DNA of 64,000 bases from an uncultured Deferribacteres bacterium (lineage in GTDB: Bacteria; Zhuqueibacterota; JdFR-76; DREG01), in assembly GCA_913009825.1 (NCBI GenBank), contig CAJVYQ010000025.1, positions 1 through 64,000 on the forward strand. The letters are read 5' to 3'. A model generated the notes under the pieces. The model had not been told where the DNA came from and made no database searches. It saw nothing but the letters and a program-made list of their open reading frames with translations. Shown one piece after another: positions 17,480 through 26,704 of the stretch. The position numbers and the translations under genes are program-made. How positions within the stretch are numbered: the stretch's first letter is position 1; each line of letters opens with the position of its first letter.

Positions 17480-18280
17480 TTACCAGGTTACAGTTAATCT
17501 TGTCATCAATTGAGGTCTGTTGTTGATCAACACATAATTCACATCTACGGATGATTTTATCTTTTTATTGAACCTGTTCACCGTCCACGCCGCATCGATG
17601 GCGCTGAAAACGTGATTGGCCAGCGCGATAGCGGTAAAAGTAGTGGCCAGTTTCAACTTATCGTTGCTCTGGCCGCGCAGGTCCATATAATACAGACTTT
17701 TTTGGGATGTATCCGTTTCGACGATGCCGGGCTGATAGCTGACGTCATCCCAGCCGGCGTTATATTTCATGTATTTCCCGATCATCTCGTAATACTGCTG
17801 GGTTTTGGTCTTCGGCAACTGATGATGGGCATAAACGGCGCGTTCCGATTCCGGCAGGGAGTTCCACCAGTTGTTCCATTGGTCCGGCAGCCAGTGTACA
17901 TCTGCATAAGCAGTGTATTGATTTTCCAAATCTTTCCCTTCTTTGTGGTAGTCGGAATAGGCAACCCAGGAACCGATTTCGATGCCGAGGAACACCATTC
18001 CTTTAAGCCATGATTTCGCGTAAAATTCTCCGCTGCCCGGTACTACCAGGGAGAGCAGCAACCCTTTTTTGAGTGATTTTTTCCCTTTCGGCTGTGGTTT
18101 GGCATTTTGGTTCCATGAGGAACGGTTCAAACTGAAAGAACCCGCCGGAAAAAAAGGTTTGCCGAAAAATTCGGTTTTCTTCTGCGCAACGGAAAGCGAA
18201 TCAATCTTTTCCCCGGCGTGAAGTTGCATCCCCGCACAGGCGACGCCCAAAACAAAAATAAAGAATTTTAATTTCCACAT
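17480..18280 (-). CDS. DUF5683-like exported protein, paralogue 2
   Basis: 266 residues from ATG 18280, preceded by AGAGGATAAA. An open frame extends another 86 codons upstream to 18538, but that part is the translated inverted-repeat element at 18332-18515 and is not believed. The signal peptide is KFFIFVLGVACAGMQLHA. Motifs: SLVVPGSGEFYAKSWLKGMV, DYHKEGKDLENQYTAYADVH and ANHVFSAIDAAWTVNRFNKK. Paralogous to the gene at 16728. The upstream neighbour is the 991-residue peptidase/propeller gene. Confidence 0.65.
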   Translation of the reverse strand: MWKLKFFIFVLGVACAGMQLHAGEKIDSLSVAQKKTEFFGKPFFPAGSFSLNRSSWNQNAKPQPKGKKSLKKGLLLSLVVPGSGEFYAKSWLKGMVFLGIEIGSWVAYSDYHKEGKDLENQYTAYADVHWLPDQWNNWWNSLPESERAVYAHHQLPKTKTQQYYEMIGKYMKYNAGWDDVSYQPGIVETDTSQKSLYYMDLRGQSNDKLKLATTFTAIALANHVFSAIDAAWTVNRFNKKIKSSVDVNYVLINNRPQLMTRLTVTW

Positions 18281-18331
18281 TTTATCCTCTGACAAATAAT
18301 TTAAAATAGCTGCAATATAACACTTTAATTT

Positions 18332-18515
18332 TTGGAAGCGACACACTAAGTTCTTATTCCCGCATGCTTTAAGCGGCCTGCCTGCGCAGACAGGGAATCC
18401 ACACTCGACTTGAAAATAGATTCCCTGTCTGCAACAGGCAGGCCGATAGGAGCGTTCGGGAATGACAGTCCGATGATTGCCTGTTATTTTTAAAGAACTA
18501 AAGTGTTGCTTCCAA
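18332..18515. repeat. 184 bp inverted-repeat element between two exported-protein genes
   Basis: Terminal inverted repeats TTGGAAGCGACACACTAAGT and ACTAAAGTGTTGCTTCCAA (over 20 bases with mismatches). The interior CCGCATGCTTTAAGCGGCCT and CCCTGTCTGCAACAGGCAGG is shared with the GTGTCTGTCC family. The right end touches the stop codon of the upstream gene exactly, and the element supplies the spurious N-terminal extension of the downstream ORF. Confidence 0.75.
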
Positions 18516-21491
18516 TCAATCGATGTAATCGAACGCAACGCCGAAATAGAATCGCCATTCTCTGCCGTAATGTTGTTTCCGGTTCACAACTTTATCAAAA
18601 CCGTAGGCGGCATCGAAGAAAAAACGGGTCGGGAAGTTGTAAAAAGAATAGGTCTCCAGGCGTAATTGCACTCCCGCATCTTTGATGAACCGATCCCATT
18701 CCGGTTTGCCGGCATCCCAGGCGTTGCCGTACTCAAAAAACAGGGCGCCATAGAGCTTGTCGAATTTGACCGGTGTTAGTTTAAAATTCAGGTTGTCCAA
18801 CAGTTTGAACCGGTAAATAAGCGAAGATGACAGCAGTTTTCTCCCTTCGATGCTGTAATAGGGATAGCCTTTCATCCCCAGAATTCCGCCGGCGAAAAAA
18901 TTGAAAAAACTATCGATTTTACGGTCGATATAGCCGCTGTTCAATTTTAACGTAACTGTGTGTTGCCACGGCAATTTAAAATATTCTTCCCAATGTAATT
19001 CTAACTGATTGTATCTGTAAAGTAAATATTTTTCCACCAAAGTGCCGTAAGTGGAATTAATCTTGAACCCATTGATGAATTTGTTGTTTTGCCAATCATA
19101 ACGCAGTGAAAATTTGCGCCCACCGGACGGATTGATGTTCATGTCGCTGGCCAGGCGGGTTGAATTGTGGCGCAATAAAAAAGACAGACTTCTGCCAATC
19201 ATGTAAGTGTAACCAAATTTGATCTGCTGACCGGAAATGGTGGTTTCTATATGACCGTTGTATCGGCTGTAAACGACCATCGCCCTGGCGATGTTATTCT
19301 CACTTAAAACAGGGCTCTGAACACCAAAATCAGTTTCCAGCAGGTTGTACCGGTATTTATCAATCCCTGCGCTGGAGTGTTGAATCTGATTGTAAATCTC
19401 CAGAAAAATAGTGGGGTAGAACTGATTGTATTCAAAAATGCCAAAGGTGTCCATGTCCTTTTCCCTGTTCATGGCAAAGCCGCCGAAGACATTATATTTA
19501 TTCAGAACCTCGCTGGAGTAAAGATAGGTACCTAATTTTAAGGTGCCGTAATCAACTATAACCCTGGGTAAAAAATTTACCGAGCCGTAAACGCTTCGGT
19601 ACGGATGTGCCGGATTTGGTGCTTCTGAAGATGAACCGTTGCTGCCGTTTTTACTTTTCCCTTTGAATTGTGACAATGGGGTTACGGGGCCATTTCTGAT
19701 GAGCCGGTTTTCCGCCGGATAATCGGTTTTAGAAATGGTCTGCGGCTTTTCTATCTGAGCGATTTTGTAGCCATCTGCGGTAAACAGGCTGTAAATCAGG
19801 CCGCGTTTTGGGTTGAAAGAGGGTGTGAAAGCCCCGCCTAAAACATTAGTCATTTGGACCGATTTTTTTGTCTGAAGATTGTACTGGTAAATATTAAAAA
19901 TGCCCGTTTTATCCCAGGAAAAATAGATGATATTTTTTGTGGGGTGAAAAACCGGTGATCTGGCATCGTGTTTGTCGCGGATCAGATAGCGAAATTGCCC
20001 ACCGTCTTTATCGATCAGGGCAATGTTCCGACCGTGACCGGTTGACAGATCGAACACAATTTGCTGATCATCGGGGGAAAAGGCCGGGTGAAAAATCTGT
20101 TCGCCATTTTTAAACGAGGTAATTTTTTGCAGCGTGCCGGACGTCACATCGTAAACTGATAAATTATCGGTACCATCGCGGCCGCTAACACAGACGATGG
20201 AGTTACTATCGTGTGAAAACATGGGATTTCGCGCCCGGGCGCCGCGGGTGAGTTGCTTCTCTTTTTTTGAATTCAAATTATACAAAAACAGATCAAAATA
20301 TTTTGAACCGTAAAAATTGGCTTTTCTCCGCTTTGCGTAAACAATTTTTGTGCCATCATGCGAAAATGAAACTGAAGATCGAACGCCGCCTTTGATGGCT
20401 TTTTTCTTGTTCGCATCCAAATTATAAAGAACCAGAGAGGTTAACCCCAAAAAATCCTGTCCCTTATTGCTGATGTAAGCAATCTGGTTCTTCACCGGCG
20501 ACCAGATCGGGTACAGGTTGCCGAATCCATCGGATTCAATTATTTTTCCCTGAACCAGGTTGTTGCGGATATCTTTCACTCCTGCCGCATAAATCTTTCG
20601 CAGATAGCTTTTCCATTCATTGTATAATTCAGTCTCCGATTTGCCCAGAACCTTTTTGATGGCGCCGCCGATCGAGTAGCGCAGTGGTGCTTTCATACTG
20701 GAAACGATACGGCGCAGGGCATCGTTACCGTAAAATTTAGCGATGTAAATTACCAGATCATAACCGGAATTGTAAACCATCTCATTGCCCAAACTGTTGT
20801 GCCCAAAGGATGACATCTGGTCGTAGGTGAGCATCTTGTTGTCGAGCGCAGCCACCCTTAATATCATATCACGGTGGGTGTCCCAAAAATCGAATGCGTT
20901 ATCCGGAGCCTGAAATTGAGCAATTCCCTCGGCGAACCATGGCGGAATGGCGGAACCCGCGATAGGAAAAGAGACAATTCGGTTGGGAAAGCCGCGCAAC
21001 ACATCGGGACGGGTTTCCTTCTCGTACCCCCAGTATTGGAAATAGAGGGCGGGAATCCGGTCGCCGAATTTTTTCGCTTTATCCAGCGAAATCATGTGTG
21101 TAAATTCGTGGGAGATCACATTCAGCAGCCAGGGATGGGTGCCGCGAAAATCAAAATCCATGGGCGTTGCCCAGACTTCGACCTTGTTGTCGTAATAATA
21201 AGCGGCGCCGTTGGAATAATCGTCATGATCACGGATGATGAAATGAAAAATAGTTTTTTTGTGATAATCGTAAAGTTTTGTGATGGGGCTGTAAATGGAT
21301 TCGGCAATTTGTGCTACTGCTTTTGCCGTTCTTCCTGCTCCTTCGTGAAAATGCACCTGAAAATGTTCCGTTTCGATGGTAAACCATTTCAATTCCGGAT
21401 GGTTGTAGGCAGCCTCCTGGGCAGGCAACTTTGCCGCCAATATGGCAAGGCTCAAAATAAACAGAGAAAGCGAATTGTGAAAATATCTCAT
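18516..21491 (-). CDS. Exported peptidase-MA / TolB-like propeller / outer-membrane barrel protein
   Basis: 991 residues. After a signal peptide (LFILSLAILAAKLPAQ) comes a gluzincin-type metallopeptidase domain with HEFTH at 128-132 and the glutamate ligand in WFAEGIAQF at ~188 (peptidase MA-like). From ~330 to ~640 there are repeated TolB/WD40-type propeller blades (YPIWSPVKNQIAYIS, SFSHDGTKIVYAKRR, MFSHDSNSIVCVSG, AFSPDDQQIVFDLS). The last ~330 residues alternate polar/hydrophobic strands ending in FYFGVAFDYID, as in an outer-membrane barrel (Omp85/surface-antigen-like). Zn ligands look intact, so activity is plausible. Role unknown; probably at the outer membrane. Start overlaps the stop of the gene encoded at 21488 by four bases (ATGA). 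Confidence 0.75.
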   Translation of the reverse strand: MRYFHNSLSLFILSLAILAAKLPAQEAAYNHPELKWFTIETEHFQVHFHEGAGRTAKAVAQIAESIYSPITKLYDYHKKTIFHFIIRDHDDYSNGAAYYYDNKVEVWATPMDFDFRGTHPWLLNVISHEFTHMISLDKAKKFGDRIPALYFQYWGYEKETRPDVLRGFPNRIVSFPIAGSAIPPWFAEGIAQFQAPDNAFDFWDTHRDMILRVAALDNKMLTYDQMSSFGHNSLGNEMVYNSGYDLVIYIAKFYGNDALRRIVSSMKAPLRYSIGGAIKKVLGKSETELYNEWKSYLRKIYAAGVKDIRNNLVQGKIIESDGFGNLYPIWSPVKNQIAYISNKGQDFLGLTSLVLYNLDANKKKAIKGGVRSSVSFSHDGTKIVYAKRRKANFYGSKYFDLFLYNLNSKKEKQLTRGARARNPMFSHDSNSIVCVSGRDGTDNLSVYDVTSGTLQKITSFKNGEQIFHPAFSPDDQQIVFDLSTGHGRNIALIDKDGGQFRYLIRDKHDARSPVFHPTKNIIYFSWDKTGIFNIYQYNLQTKKSVQMTNVLGGAFTPSFNPKRGLIYSLFTADGYKIAQIEKPQTISKTDYPAENRLIRNGPVTPLSQFKGKSKNGSNGSSSEAPNPAHPYRSVYGSVNFLPRVIVDYGTLKLGTYLYSSEVLNKYNVFGGFAMNREKDMDTFGIFEYNQFYPTIFLEIYNQIQHSSAGIDKYRYNLLETDFGVQSPVLSENNIARAMVVYSRYNGHIETTISGQQIKFGYTYMIGRSLSFLLRHNSTRLASDMNINPSGGRKFSLRYDWQNNKFINGFKINSTYGTLVEKYLLYRYNQLELHWEEYFKLPWQHTVTLKLNSGYIDRKIDSFFNFFAGGILGMKGYPYYSIEGRKLLSSSLIYRFKLLDNLNFKLTPVKFDKLYGALFFEYGNAWDAGKPEWDRFIKDAGVQLRLETYSFYNFPTRFFFDAAYGFDKVVNRKQHYGREWRFYFGVAFDYID

Positions 21492-24400
21492 TTAACTACG
21501 GCCACTTTAATTATTTTGAATTCAGTTTTTTCTCCGTTGTCAACCTGCAGACGGGCCAGGTAAACACCGCTTGCCACATTGTTAAGGCGCCAGACGATCT
21601 CGTTTTCCCGTGCCGCGCCGGAAGCTCGCAGGGCATCAATTTTATCACCGGCAAGATCATAAATTCGGATGGTAACATCCCCGCTTTGGCGCAGGAAAAA
21701 ACGGAAGGTGGTCCGGTTGTTTTCGGTGGGATTGGGATAGTTGTACGCATAAGAAATCATGGTATTATCTGTAGGAAGCACAGTTCCCGGTTGATTTTTA
21801 TTGAACCTGGCCCCGGCAAGATCGAAATTTGTTTGGCACCAGGAACCCGTTTCCTGCCAATGAGCAAAATCCAATCGACGGATATTCAGAAATCCATCCG
21901 AATTTGCATCGACGATTTCAATCAAACCATCGTTGTTCACATCCGCCAGGCAAAAGTAGGGCGATACAGTGAACCCACCCCCGTTCAGATGGAAATTTTC
22001 CAGCGCTTTGCCGGCGGAAGAAAGAGTAACCAGATCGTTGACACCATTTTTAAAAAAGAGAAAAGCGTCGTTTTCCCCATTCAGAAAAAGCGGCGAACTG
22101 TGAGCAAAATAGTCTGCATCAAATTTTTGAGTAATCCGAACCGGAAATCCGTTCACCATGTTGCCGTTATCGTTGATGGCGATCAGTTGGTTTTGTGTGG
22201 TCAGAATTATTTCACCGGAGCCGTCACGATCTAAATCAACAAGAATAGGTTGCATGGCGATTGGTGTGTCAAAGATAAAATTAATATCGAAGCGCGAATC
22301 AGGGCGCAAATTCTCATCGAAAACGGTCAGACCTTTCGGGTAACTCGCAACGATGACCGGGGTATCCTGTTGATGAAAATAGCCGGATATCAGGGAGATG
22401 GATGCTGTATTTTCAAATGATGAAACGTTGTTCTGCGCCAAAACCCGTCCGGCAGCGGATAGGTTTATAAATTCACCATCCCGGGATGCCGCAACCAACG
22501 TTACTCGATTGTTACTTCCTTGTGTAAGGCAGAGGGCGGCAACCTCATTTAAGTCGACTTCCCAATTCAGGCTGCCATCTATTTGGACGGAACGAATGGC
22601 ATTGCTGCCGGCGACGATGATCTGCTGTGCCCAGATCAGGTAGTCCCGTACAGGAAAGTCGATTTTTGATATAAGCCGGGCGAAACCTGTGTTTTGATCT
22701 TTCCCGGTTGAGAAAACCAGAATCTTAGTCTGATCCGCGGCAATAATCACTTCATTTTTTCCATCACCGTCCAAATCGCCAAGGAGAGGAGGCCCTGTAA
22801 AATTTCCGGCGATGGTATCAAAAACAGCGATGCGAAGGGTCTCTGCACTGCCGTCCCAGTTGGGAATGGTGATTTGAATATTGTTGTCAATCAGGGGAGC
22901 GCCGTCCGCTTTCCAGGCAAAAAGTTGCCCGTTGCCGGGCGTGAAAAAAATGGCTTTCTCCTGTCCGCCGGCAAGCGGTGCCACCACAGGCGGGAAACGG
23001 ACCGGAATTTCGCCGGCAAATTTTTTGGGGAAGTTGGCAAAATTAGCCGCTATGGAAAGATCAAAACTCATAACAGAATCGATACTGCTGAATTCCCGCA
23101 GAATAATACCGGTATTTGCACCGGATGAACTTTTGCTGGCGGGTGACGATGACGGGGAAAAACTCACAAAATAAGTTTTGTTAGCCGTCTTGTGGATTTC
23201 ATTTTCGGCAAAATAGGCATCATCCGCTACGCCAAATTCGCTGCCGCTGCCGGGACTTAAAAAACCGTAGTTTTGGCCGATGTCCTGGGATCCATCCGCT
23301 TCTTCAAGATCAACTCCCCGGGCAAACTGGTCTGAATTCACGGTGTTGCCGGCGTAATTTTGTTCGATAATCCGGTCGTTAATGTGCCAGATGAGGATGC
23401 CGCTGCCCGGAATGCTGAAATCGTAATCAAATATTTTCGTGATGACGCCGAGCCGCTCACCGGCAGCAGTGTCCAGTTGTGCGGTAAAATTGCCGGTTGT
23501 GTTGAACTCAAGCCTATGATCAAATTGGTCACGGCCCGTGGTGATTTTGTCTTTGTTGAAATCACTGTTGCGGTTTTCAATTAAAAAATATTCCCGTGCG
23601 TTGATGGGTATTTTGAAAATGTGCTGTGCACTTTTGGCTTTTGCTACGGCAATTTTGATGCCGGTGCCGGGGTTGAGCAGAACCGGTTCTTCCCAGCCTA
23701 AAAAAACTTTGGCCCAGGCGCAGGGTTCAGCAGGAATCAAACCGAAATAATTGCTGGAACCTACATCCATCAACCCCCAGGCGCCGATGCCGGAACGACC
23801 GTTTTCGGTATCGAACAAACTGGGTAATCCCAATTGATTGCCCAAATAGAGAGCGAATGTTCCCTTTAGTGCAAATTCACTGCCGTCCTGGTTTTCGGTT
23901 TCCGGCAAAATAATCCCTTCGGAGACAGTGCCGTTCGGTGTAGTAATTCCCGTGTAGGAGGGAGAATCGTTGCCCAGATATTTTTGCAGATTTTTTTTGT
24001 TTAGAAATGCAGAGGGGATATCATTGGGAGTTGTATCCGGATCGTTGGCAAAATCCTGTCCCACGCCGGCATGAAATACGACAAAAATATCGTAATTCGA
24101 AAATGCCGGATGGTCCGTCTCGTCTGCTTTTTGAACCGCGTCCCGGAACAGTTCGGCCAATTTTTGATCGTTCTCGTCTTTAGTACCGTCCGGATTGTAG
24201 TAATCCATCTGGTGAGAGAGAGGGTAGCTGCCGTCCTCTTCGGCCGGAAAAACTTCACCGGTGAGAATGAGTTTTTGCCTGGAAACGGTTCGAAAATAAT
24301 GTGAAACAGCATTCAACTGTGCCTGGAAATAAGTACGATTGTGAGGCGCCGGATCGATTATGGTGGTGTCCGACCCGGATAAGTTGAAACTTCCATTCCC

Positions 24401-24658
24401 TGTTGTGGTTTTTGACGTATCTTTTTGAAATGAAACCCGGATAGCTAATATTTTAAGCGTATCTACTGATGATCGGCTTGCCCGTTTCAGGTTGTTCCCC
24501 GCCCGAAAGTAATTTGTTTGCAGTAAATTCAGACGGCTGACTGCCGTATTGCGAAAAGACGGGCTTAAGATTCTTTTTTTCAGATCAACCGCATGTAATT
24601 GGAATGTTGAAAAAGAAAGGAAGAGTGAGATCAGAACGATCTTGCGCAGGACCTGCAT
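21488..24658 (-). CDS. M6-like pseudo-peptidase with FG-GAP repeats and T9SS sorting domain
   Basis: 1056 residues. Signal peptide (IVLISLFLSFSTFQLHA), then an immune-inhibitor-A/M6-like region (~100-500: YDIFVVFHAGVGQDF, LGLPSLFDTENGRSGIGAWG, LMDVGS). The usual HExxH that precedes LGLPxLYD is replaced by L270-Y-L-G-N274, so Zn-dependent catalysis should be lost. Residues ~600-920 contain FG-GAP/VCBS-type repeats (GDLDGDGKNEVIIAADQ, VDLDRDGSGEIILTTQ, ADVNNDGLIEIVDANSDG). The C-terminus (NYPNPTENNRTTFRF to VYLARLQVDNG) is a T9SS type A sorting domain. Probably a cell-surface binding protein. Translationally coupled to the next gene. Confidence 0.85.
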   Translation of the reverse strand: MQVLRKIVLISLFLSFSTFQLHAVDLKKRILSPSFRNTAVSRLNLLQTNYFRAGNNLKRASRSSVDTLKILAIRVSFQKDTSKTTTGNGSFNLSGSDTTIIDPAPHNRTYFQAQLNAVSHYFRTVSRQKLILTGEVFPAEEDGSYPLSHQMDYYNPDGTKDENDQKLAELFRDAVQKADETDHPAFSNYDIFVVFHAGVGQDFANDPDTTPNDIPSAFLNKKNLQKYLGNDSPSYTGITTPNGTVSEGIILPETENQDGSEFALKGTFALYLGNQLGLPSLFDTENGRSGIGAWGLMDVGSSNYFGLIPAEPCAWAKVFLGWEEPVLLNPGTGIKIAVAKAKSAQHIFKIPINAREYFLIENRNSDFNKDKITTGRDQFDHRLEFNTTGNFTAQLDTAAGERLGVITKIFDYDFSIPGSGILIWHINDRIIEQNYAGNTVNSDQFARGVDLEEADGSQDIGQNYGFLSPGSGSEFGVADDAYFAENEIHKTANKTYFVSFSPSSSPASKSSSGANTGIILREFSSIDSVMSFDLSIAANFANFPKKFAGEIPVRFPPVVAPLAGGQEKAIFFTPGNGQLFAWKADGAPLIDNNIQITIPNWDGSAETLRIAVFDTIAGNFTGPPLLGDLDGDGKNEVIIAADQTKILVFSTGKDQNTGFARLISKIDFPVRDYLIWAQQIIVAGSNAIRSVQIDGSLNWEVDLNEVAALCLTQGSNNRVTLVAASRDGEFINLSAAGRVLAQNNVSSFENTASISLISGYFHQQDTPVIVASYPKGLTVFDENLRPDSRFDINFIFDTPIAMQPILVDLDRDGSGEIILTTQNQLIAINDNGNMVNGFPVRITQKFDADYFAHSSPLFLNGENDAFLFFKNGVNDLVTLSSAGKALENFHLNGGGFTVSPYFCLADVNNDGLIEIVDANSDGFLNIRRLDFAHWQETGSWCQTNFDLAGARFNKNQPGTVLPTDNTMISYAYNYPNPTENNRTTFRFFLRQSGDVTIRIYDLAGDKIDALRASGAARENEIVWRLNNVASGVYLARLQVDNGEKTEFKIIKVAVVK

Positions 24659-24708
24659 GAATTACCCTATTGCTAAGTAAATATTCTCATCATCCATAGT
24701 TGTTATGA

Positions 24709-24740
24709 AAAACCGAGGCACGCCGGCCTCGGTTTTCAGT
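24709..24740 (-). terminator. Intrinsic terminator downstream of porV
   Basis: Stem AAAACCGAGGC/GCCTCGGTTTT with a six-base loop, about 30 bases past the PorV stop codon; T-rich on the minus strand. It separates PorV from the M6-like gene. Confidence 0.8.
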
Positions 24741-24768
24741 GAAATTTTTCAGCGATTTGATTCGTAGA

Positions 24769-25824
24769 TCAGAAACTGACGGTGAAAGAAAATCTCATGG
24801 TATCCGATAGAGGATGGCCTTCGCCGGCAGCAATATAACCAAAATCGATCCGATAAAGTGAATAGCGAATACCGGCGCCGAAGGTTGTCGGTTTCACTTT
24901 ACCGATTTCATCATACCAGTAACCCATACGCAGCGCAATCAAGTTATTATACCAATACTCGATACCGACATGTGAAATTACTTTTTTCATTTCAGTATTA
25001 AAATCATCGTCGGTCCATGAAGTAAACATTGCTTTGTAAAAAGGATCGGAAGTGCCATCCGCTTTTCTACGTACCAAAAGTTTGTTAAAATCACTGGTGA
25101 TGGTTAATTTATTGAACTCGCTGTCTATGAGGCGGTAAGCAAAACCCATTTTTAAATTGGTGGGTTGGGGGTCTGCCTGGTTAACATCGATATAAGTGAT
25201 CTTGGGACCCATATTTTGCAAATTAAGGCCAAAGCTTAATTTGTTGAGCAGAAAATGTTTGTAGAGCAAACCGAAATCAACGCCGAACGACCAGGCCTGA
25301 CCGCTGCCCTTCTCTTTTCCTGCGCCAAAAGGGGCAAGGTTACTTCGGATCAGTTTCATATTTACACCGATGCCGAGGTTGTTGCTGATCTTGGTGCCGA
25401 AAGCGCCGGAAACGGCAAAATCGTAACTGGTAAAATGATCAACGACTTCAGGGCCGGTTTCTAAAGTCACATTTTGCTCACCAAAATTCATATAGGTTAT
25501 ACTGAGACCAAAGGTACCTAACCCTTCGATATGATGCATATAGGCACCATAATCAAAGAAAAGATCGGACGCAAGTTGTGGGAGCCAGTTGGAATGCATG
25601 AAAAAGAATTCTTTTTTGTCCAGGAATGCCAGACCACCGGTATTCCAGTAAATCGCAGATGCATCATCCGCCACGGCAACAAATGCTTCACCCATGCCGT
25701 CTGCCCGGACACCCGGCGAAATCAGCAAAAAAAGTACTCCCGCTTCACTTTGAGCATTGCTCTCCGAATAGATGCCCAGCAGGGAAAACGTGACTAACAT
25801 CAGCGCCAATAATTTGGTTTTCAT
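24769..25824 (-). CDS. porV: PorV/PorQ-family type IX secretion outer-membrane protein
   Basis: 351 residues from ATG 25824, which has GGAGG 9 bases upstream; an in-frame ATG at 25917 lies within a terminator-like hairpin and is rejected. Signal peptide LLALMLVTFSLLGIYSESNA. The family signature follows directly: FLLISPGVRADGMGEAFVAV, ADDASAIYWNTGGLAFLDKK, then barrel strands ending in DTMRFSFTVSF. PorV shuttles or anchors T9SS cargo at the outer membrane. Two T9SS-tagged proteins are encoded in this window (205-2082 and 21488-24658). PorQ or another FadL-like UPF0164 protein is the alternative. Confidence 0.8.
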   Translation of the reverse strand: MKTKLLALMLVTFSLLGIYSESNAQSEAGVLFLLISPGVRADGMGEAFVAVADDASAIYWNTGGLAFLDKKEFFFMHSNWLPQLASDLFFDYGAYMHHIEGLGTFGLSITYMNFGEQNVTLETGPEVVDHFTSYDFAVSGAFGTKISNNLGIGVNMKLIRSNLAPFGAGKEKGSGQAWSFGVDFGLLYKHFLLNKLSFGLNLQNMGPKITYIDVNQADPQPTNLKMGFAYRLIDSEFNKLTITSDFNKLLVRRKADGTSDPFYKAMFTSWTDDDFNTEMKKVISHVGIEYWYNNLIALRMGYWYDEIGKVKPTTFGAGIRYSLYRIDFGYIAAGEGHPLSDTMRFSFTVSF

Positions 25825-25860
25825 TGAATACCTCCTAATTATAATCGATTGCCTCTCCAT

Positions 25861-25912
25861 AAAATAAAAAAACCGAATGTCGATTAAATCCCTTAGTGCT
25901 TCGGACATTCGG
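25861..25912 (-). terminator. Terminator-like hairpin in the porV leader
   Basis: Perfect nine-base stem CCGAATGTC/GACATTCGG with a 22-base loop, followed on the minus strand by TTTTTTTATTTT. It lies 37-88 bases before the PorV start with no gene upstream on that strand, so it is either a leader attenuator or the end of a small RNA. Confidence 0.65.
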
Positions 25913-26704
25913 CTCACGAGAGGAGAATACGAAACAGCTAAAGGTTTGGAATTTACTTCTGCGAACTTGCTTTTAAATCGCTATTGCTTTTCTAATGGTA
26001 CTACAAAATTCAACAAACCTTTAACCAGATGTAATAAACTTCTCCTTATTTGATAGTGGATCTTTTTAACTCAAATCAAGATATTAATTCCATATAAAAT
26101 TGTCAAGCTTTTTTTCCAAATCGACGAATCTGTTTCAATCCTAATTTTATATTTTATTAATCGGCACAAAATAGAAAAAGATCCATTTTTTTTTTGAGGT
26201 TGCCCACTAAATACACGAAAAACACTAAAATATCTTTGATTATTAGTATCTTTCGTAATTATTCAGCTTGGTTTGGTTTTGCCACGAAGCCGCGAAGCCA
26301 CAAAATTTCATAAAGAAAACCATTATATTTTTGTAACTACTCAGCTATGCTTGTTTGAAACCTTCGACTGAGTTTATCCTGAGCTTGCCGAAGGGCTCAG
26401 CATGGCTATTTAAAGTCTGTCCGAAAATACCATTTTTTGTTATTTCGATCCGCCAAAAGGCGGAGAGAAATCTGTTTAACCCTTTAAGTTATTGTAACAT
26501 ACAGATTCCTCAACTCCGTCCCGATAAAAACCATCGGGACTTCGCCCGGAATGACATATTTCCCGAGTTTTCAGACAGACACTATTTAAGAAGGTTGAAT
26601 CCGAAAGTTTACTTATGAGTTAAAATATGGATTGCAAGTTTGGGGTTATTTCGATATATTCAAAAAAATCATGACTGACATGTTAACCATACCGAGGAAT
26701 GAAA
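25913..26704. other. Divergent intergenic region filled with repeats
   Basis: Separates porV (minus) from the cytochrome c assembly gene (plus). 26213-26345 contains degraded GTAACTATTCAG-family ends (TAATTATTCAGC, GTAACTACTCAGC) and CACTAAATACACGAAAA. 26359-26406 matches the interior of the 8789 element. 26409-26589 is a further element listed separately. About 110 bases of AT-rich leader precede the gene. Confidence 0.6.
26409..26589. repeat. GTGTCTGTCC-family inverted-repeat element, copy b
   Basis: Ends TTAAAGTCTGTCCGAAAATA and TTTTCAGACAGACACTATTT. The interior (GAGAAATCTGTTTAAC, GATAAAAACCATCGGGAC, CGGAATGACA) matches copy c at 47412-47582 in the same orientation. Confidence 0.8.

Noticed and set aside
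18281-18538. N-terminal extension of the DUF5683-like gene to 18538
   Set aside because: It is the translated inverted-repeat element; a proper ribosome site and signal peptide begin at 18280.
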